Below are positions 60,084-64,000 of a DNA stretch of 64,000 nt, one piece after another (positions within the stretch are counted from its first letter, which is position 1; the number at the start of each line of letters is the position of its first letter). The notes under the pieces are model-generated. The model was not told the DNA's origin and did not search any database. It worked only from the letters and a program-made list of their open reading frames with translations. Source of the stretch: Gelria sp. Kuro-4 (GTDB taxonomy: Bacteria > Bacillota > DTU030 > DUMP01); the NCBI RefSeq assembly GCF_019668485.1, contig NZ_AP024619.1, positions 1,921,001 to 1,985,000 of the forward strand, read 5' to 3'. The position numbers and the translations under genes were made by a program.

Positions 60084-60325
60084 AAAAACTCCCCTCCCCG
60101 GCCCCAGGTCAGCCAGGGACGGGAGGAGCCCCGCGGTACCACCCTGTTTGGGCAGAACGCCCCACTTCATCGCTAACGGGAAAACCCGTGCCTGCCTACT
60201 CCCCTTCAGCAGGCCGCTCCGGGGTGTTTTTCAGCGCTTCCCCTGCAGCAGCTCGCACTCCAGGCTGCTTTCTCTGGAGCAGGCGGTGGTCGCTTACTCT
60301 CCCCGTCTACGCTTTAACGCTATCG
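60084..60325 (-). promoter_or_regulatory. T-box leader of hisS-aspS
   Basis: The T-box AGGGTGGTACCGCGG (rc at 60131-60145) is followed by a long terminator hairpin and GAGTTTTTTAT. About 180 nt of structured leader lie upstream, starting with GAGAGTAAGCGACC. It should sense uncharged tRNA-His or tRNA-Asp; the specifier was not assigned. Confidence 0.88.
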
Positions 60326-60331
60326 GTTTCC

Positions 60332-60360
60332 ATTTTAGCGCTTGAGCCGCCAGGTGTCAA
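60332..60360 (-). promoter_or_regulatory. Sigma-A promoter of hisS-aspS
   Basis: TTGACA and TAAAAT are separated by 17 nt on the minus strand, directly upstream of the T-box leader. Confidence 0.85.
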
Positions 60361-60560
60361 TCGGGAGCCGGCTTATCCCAGTCCTGGATCAGGTCTTCCA
60401 CCATGGCCAGCTGCATACCCACCTGGCGCCGGTCGAACATGGTGTCGAGATCACTGTAAAAGCTTTCCCAGAAAGGGGCGAGCAGAAACTGCTGCACCTC
60501 GAGATCGTCGTGGGGGATGTCGCTCATCCCACTGAGGTCCGGCGTTCGATCGCTCCGCAC
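60357..60560 (-). CDS. Hypothetical 67-aa protein
   Basis: A GTG start at 60560 with GGGAGGG upstream gives a 67-aa acidic protein with a likely helical core (LEVQQFLLAPFWESFYSDLD). An ATG eleven codons in is an alternative start. No family is recognised. It lies between alr and the hisS promoter, whose -35 it overlaps at its stop codon. Confidence 0.6.
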   Translation of the reverse strand: MRSDRTPDLSGMSDIPHDDLEVQQFLLAPFWESFYSDLDTMFDRRQVGMQLAMVEDLIQDWDKPAPD

Positions 60561-60642
60561 GGGGAACCCTCCCGGTTTTTGCTTCTCTCTTAAGAATTCC
60601 CCGGGTACAAGTTCATATCCATCTTCGACCGATCGAGGGTGT

Positions 60643-61764
60643 CTACTCCCGGTAAACGCGGGGGACGCGCGGCGCGATGCCGCAGAACAGCTCGAGGTCC
60701 AGCGTCCCGAGCAGGTCGGCCAGTTCCTGGGCCGTTATTTCCTCTTCTCCCTGCCGCCCGATGAGGACCACCTCGTCACCCAGGGCGACGCCCGGGACGG
60801 CGGTCACGTCCACCACGCACTGGTCCATACACACCCGCCCCACAATCGGCGCACGCACGCCGCGTACGAGCACGCTGGCCTTGTTCGAAAGGCCGCGGCG
60901 GTAACCGTCGGCATAGCCGACGGGGAGCGTGGCGAGGAGCCGTTCCGCCGGTGCCTTATAGGTTAACCCGTAGCTCACCGGTGTGCCGGCCGAAACGCGT
61001 TTGAGAAAGACGATGCGCGTCTTTAAAGCCAGGGTAGGCTTGAGGCTGATCTTGCGCTGGGTTTTTTCACCAGGCCAGGAGCCGAAGAGGATGCACCCGG
61101 GCCGCACCATGTCAAGGTGCATCTCCGGGTGGTCCAAGATGGCCGCGCTGTTGGCGATGTGCCGGTGGGGAAAGGTGTACCCGGCTTTGGCCAGAGCCGC
61201 CAGGGTATCCTGAAAGCGGCGGAACTGCAGCTCGGTATATGCGTTGTCCGGTTCGTCGGCGGCGGCGAAGTGGCTGAAGATGCCTTCCAACCGCAGGCCC
61301 GGCAGGCGCCCGACGCGTTCCATAAACGGCACCGCTTCGTGCGGGCGCACCCCGATCCGGCTCATGCCGGTATCCACTTTTAGGTGGGCCAACGCCGCCT
61401 TGCCGCGGCGGGCTGCGGCCCTGGAAAGCGCCTCGGCAAGCTCGACCGTGCAGAGGGCCTGCGCGATGCCCCGCTCCACCGCTTCCTCCACCCCGTCACC
61501 CGGGATGGAGGTACCCAGGACGAGGATCGGGAGCTTAAGGCCCGCCTCCCGCAGGGTAACCGCCTCGTCCAGGGTGGCCACGGCCAGCTGTTCCGCCCCG
61601 TTGGCCGCCGCCACCTGGGCCAGGCGCACCGCTCCATGGCCGTAGGCGTCGGCCTTCACCACTGCCATCACTTTAACCCGCGGCCCCACCAGGTCCTTCA
61701 CCGCCCGCAGGTTGGCGGCAAAGGCGGCCAAGTCAACCTCCGCCCACGTCGGCCGAAGTCCCAT
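60643..61764 (-). CDS. alr: Alanine racemase
   Basis: The 373-aa fold III PLP enzyme has the PLP lysine in KVMAVVKADAYGHGAVRLAQ, the C-terminal catalytic tyrosine in VSYGLTYKAPAER, and RVCMDQCVVDVT. It supplies D-alanine for peptidoglycan. It lies downstream of the alanine symporter and alanine dehydrogenase genes on the same strand, though a terminator separates it from the symporter. Confidence 0.95.
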   Translation of the reverse strand: MGLRPTWAEVDLAAFAANLRAVKDLVGPRVKVMAVVKADAYGHGAVRLAQVAAANGAEQLAVATLDEAVTLREAGLKLPILVLGTSIPGDGVEEAVERGIAQALCTVELAEALSRAAARRGKAALAHLKVDTGMSRIGVRPHEAVPFMERVGRLPGLRLEGIFSHFAAADEPDNAYTELQFRRFQDTLAALAKAGYTFPHRHIANSAAILDHPEMHLDMVRPGCILFGSWPGEKTQRKISLKPTLALKTRIVFLKRVSAGTPVSYGLTYKAPAERLLATLPVGYADGYRRGLSNKASVLVRGVRAPIVGRVCMDQCVVDVTAVPGVALGDEVVLIGRQGEEEITAQELADLLGTLDLELFCGIAPRVPRVYRE

Positions 61765-61834
61765 GTTACCTCCCCCAATCTAGCTTCTTTTCCCCTTGAT
61801 TCGCCCTTAGTAAGGCGAATTCCTCTTTCGGCCC

Positions 61835-61862
61835 AAAAGAAACCCCGCCGCAGCGGGGTTTG
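61835..61862 (-). terminator. Terminator of the alanine symporter gene
   Basis: AAACCCCGC and GCGGGGTTT form a 9-bp stem; on the minus strand TCTTTT follows. It lies 6 nt past the symporter stop codon. Confidence 0.8.
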
Positions 61863-61868
61863 AGGCAG

Positions 61869-63212
61869 CTAAGCCTTTTCTGTAAAGTACTCGCGCGTGA
61901 GTCTGAAGATCACCGGCGAGAGGAAGAGCAGGCCGATGAGGTTCGGAATGGCCATCAGGCCGTTAAGGGTGTCGGCCAGGTCCCAGATGAACTCGAGACC
62001 GCCGACCGCGCCGATAGCCAGGAACGGCAGGAAGATGATGCGGTAAGGGAGGCGCACGCCCGACCCGCCCAGATACTCCAGGCACTTTTCACCGTAGTAC
62101 TCCCAGGAAAGGAGCGTGGAGTAGGCGAACAAAACGGCTCCGATGGTGACAATGAAGGTACCTACCCCGGGCAGGCTGGTGTTGAAGGCGGTAATGGTAA
62201 GCTCCGTACTCGATTTGCCGGTTTCCCAGGCGCCGGTCATGACGATGGCAAGGGCGGTGATGGAGCAGATGACGAGAGTATCCATAAAGACCTCAAAGAT
62301 GCCCCATAAACCCTGCTGTACCGGGTGGTCAACCCGCGCCGTGGCGTGGACGATCGGAGCACTGCCCAAGCCGGCTTCGTTGCTGAAGACGCCGCGTGCC
62401 ACACCCTTGGTCATGGCCAGCATCACCGTTGAGCCCGCAAAGCCTCCCACCGCGGCCGTGCCGGTAAATGCCTGGCTGAAGATCATTCCGATGGCGGCCG
62501 GCAGCTTGCCGATGTTGAGAATAATCAGGATCAAACCCCCGAGAACATAGAAAATGGCCATAAAGGGAACCAGCTTCTCGGTCACCCTGACGATGCTCTT
62601 TAACCCGCCCAGGATCACCACGCCGGTTAAGACGGCAATGATGATTCCCGTGACCACCTCGGGCACACCGAATGAAGTTTTAAGCGCCAGCGCCACCGAA
62701 TTGGCTTGGGTCATGTTACCAATGCCGAAGGAAGCCAAGAATCCGAAGACGGCAAACAGCACGGCCAGCCACTTGGCGTGCACGCCCTTCTCGAGGTACT
62801 GGAAGGGACCGCCGATAACCGTGCCGTCGGGCTTGATTTCGCGGTAGTGAACAGCCAGCGTCACCTCAGAGTACTTGGTCACCATGCCGAAGAAGGCCGA
62901 GAGCCACATCCAGAAAACGGCGCCCGGCCCGCCCAGAGCGATGGCCGTCGCCACACCGGCGATGTTGCCGGTACCCACCGTACCGGCCATGGCCGTGGCC
63001 AGCGCCTGAAACGGTGTAACCTCGCCTTTTTTCCCTTCGCCCTTCTCTGTTAATTTCCCGACGGTATGGCGCATGGCATAACCGAACTTCGAGACCTGCA
63101 GCCAGTTCTGGCGAACAGTGAGATAAATGCCGGTACCCACCAGGAGGATCAACATGGGCGGGCCCCAAACGATCGAGTTTATCTGCGAGTTGATCGCCAT
63201 TATCAGTTCCAC
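61869..63212 (-). CDS. Alanine or glycine:cation symporter (AGCS family)
   Basis: The 447-aa membrane protein has AGCS signatures: TPFQALATAMAGTVGTGNIA near residue 70, GPGAVFWMWLSAFFGMVTKY, and RGVFSNEAGLGSAPIVHATA near residue 275. It imports alanine or glycine with sodium. GTG at 63212 has AAAGGAGG 8 nt upstream. Alanine dehydrogenase upstream and alr downstream suggest alanine as substrate. Confidence 0.93.
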   Translation of the reverse strand: MELIMAINSQINSIVWGPPMLILLVGTGIYLTVRQNWLQVSKFGYAMRHTVGKLTEKGEGKKGEVTPFQALATAMAGTVGTGNIAGVATAIALGGPGAVFWMWLSAFFGMVTKYSEVTLAVHYREIKPDGTVIGGPFQYLEKGVHAKWLAVLFAVFGFLASFGIGNMTQANSVALALKTSFGVPEVVTGIIIAVLTGVVILGGLKSIVRVTEKLVPFMAIFYVLGGLILIILNIGKLPAAIGMIFSQAFTGTAAVGGFAGSTVMLAMTKGVARGVFSNEAGLGSAPIVHATARVDHPVQQGLWGIFEVFMDTLVICSITALAIVMTGAWETGKSSTELTITAFNTSLPGVGTFIVTIGAVLFAYSTLLSWEYYGEKCLEYLGGSGVRLPYRIIFLPFLAIGAVGGLEFIWDLADTLNGLMAIPNLIGLLFLSPVIFRLTREYFTEKA

Positions 63213-63362
63213 CTGTCGCGCCTCCTTTGCCTTTTAGTGCTGAAAGAGACTCTCAATGCCGAACATTCTGGCACTTGACGCGAAACACCACCTCCTTCCG
63301 ACCGCCTTCCGACGGGCAGGGGGTAGGCTGCCCGGGCCGCCCGGAGGCGGCCCGTCCCATGC

Positions 63363-64000
63363 TTACCTTAGGACTTCTTCGAGTGGAGTGTAGGGCAACC
63401 CCTGGTAGTCGGCCACCGCCTTAAAGGTGACCCTGCCGTCTACCACGTTCAGCCCCTTGGCCAGGGCCGCGTCATCCTGCATGGCCCTCTTCCAGCCCTT
63501 GCTCGCCAGCTGGAGAGCGTAGGGCAGAGTGGCGTTGGCCAGGGCGAAGGTAGAAGTACGGGCCACCGCGCCGGGGATGTTCGGTACCGAGTAGTGAACG
63601 ACGCCATACTTAATGAAGGTCGGGTTGCTGTGGCTGGTGATACGGTCCATTGTCTCTACTGAGCCGCCCTGGTCGATGGCTACGTCGACGATTACGCTGC
63701 CCGGCTTCATGCTCTTCACCATTTCCTCGGTCACCAGCACGGGGGTCCGGGCGCCGGGAATGAGCACGCACCCGATAACCAGGTCGGCCTCTTGCACCAG
63801 GCGCGCGATGTTGTAGCTATTGGAAATCAGGGTTTTGACCCGGCCCTGGAAAAGGTTATCGAGATAAATGAGCTTATCGAGTTTAATATCCACCACAGTG
63901 ACGTCGGCACCCATCCCCAGGGCGAGGCGGGCCGCGTTCATGCCTACCGTGCCGCCGCCGATGATGGCCACCTTGGCCGGCGGTACCCCCGGAACCCCGG
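63363..64000 (-). CDS. ald: Alanine dehydrogenase, 3' part
   Basis: The frame is open to the window edge; the first residues GVPGVPPAKVAIIGGGTVGM are the start of the NAD-binding Rossmann domain. LIPGARTPVLVTEEMVKSMK, VDVAIDQGGSVETMDRITSH and VPNIPGAVARTSTFALANAT are diagnostic of Ald. The enzyme deaminates L-alanine to pyruvate with NAD. The 5' half lies outside the window. A GC-rich hairpin (63328-63350) follows the stop, but without a T-run. Confidence 0.94.
   Translation of the reverse strand, partial: GVPGVPPAKVAIIGGGTVGMNAARLALGMGADVTVVDIKLDKLIYLDNLFQGRVKTLISNSYNIARLVQEADLVIGCVLIPGARTPVLVTEEMVKSMKPGSVIVDVAIDQGGSVETMDRITSHSNPTFIKYGVVHYSVPNIPGAVARTSTFALANATLPYALQLASKGWKRAMQDDAALAKGLNVVDGRVTFKAVADYQGLPYTPLEEVLR

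Noticed and set aside
63328-63350. GC-rich hairpin after alanine dehydrogenase as a terminator
   Set aside because: The stem is clear but no T-run follows on the minus strand, so a terminator call is not supported.
1-64000. CRISPR arrays, tRNA and rRNA genes
   Set aside because: Looked for by eye on both strands; no regular repeat-spacer pattern and no tRNA or rRNA sequence was recognised.

Overview
The window looks like chromosome of an endospore-forming, anaerobic-type Firmicute (class Clostridia, Moorellaceae/Peptococcaceae-like). Evidence: two tRNA-synthetase T-box leaders, a PyrR-type pyr leader, a 6S RNA between aspS and tcdA (the position of bsrB in Bacillus subtilis), the alaS-ireB-ruvX-DUF1292-mltG block, sigma-K fragments, and strong AGGAGG-type ribosome binding sites with frequent GTG starts. 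G+C is high in most of the window and visibly lower over roughly the first 10 kb. No rRNA, tRNA or CRISPR array was seen.

1-10.0 kb (minus strand): an accessory amino-acid-derivative utilisation cluster. An M20 peptidase, a sodium:solute symporter, a 35-aa symporter accessory protein and an ATC-hydrolase-family protein lie behind a good sigma-54 promoter. A D-aminoacylase follows, separated by a decayed IS21 element. A PrpR-N/PAS/sigma-54 activator gene sits just upstream. 9.3-11.2 kb is a graveyard of small-gene remnants plus a sigma-K C-terminal half.

11.3-19.2 kb (plus): a 1534-aa beta-helix surface-type protein and three tandem multicopper-oxidase paralogues without signal peptides. Their copper motifs are divided between the polypeptides. 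This is the most unusual locus; I infer a spore-surface or mother-cell-made structure.

19.2-26.1 kb (plus): pyrB, a dihydroorotase homologue that has lost metal ligands, carA and carB behind a PyrR-like attenuator.

26.2-34.0 kb (plus): a PucR regulator, then D-aminoacylase, symporter small subunit, symporter, a second D-aminoacylase, and a third one cut off by an apparent group II intron tail.

34.2-37.8 kb: a second sigma-K fragment convergent with an HD-GYP gene, then fapA and two divergent Xre genes, then a third sigma-K fragment.

37.8-64 kb (almost all minus): housekeeping genes. These are an acyltransferase, ilvD, a GltS-type symporter, mltG, DUF1292, ruvX, an aldo/keto reductase, ireB, T-box-alaS, an AI-2E transporter with two small genes, mnmA-nifU-nifS-iscR, rarA, ltaE, 5-FTHF cyclo-ligase, tcdA, 6S RNA, aspS, T-box-hisS, alr, an alanine symporter and the 3' part of alanine dehydrogenase. 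The last three form an alanine-handling group.
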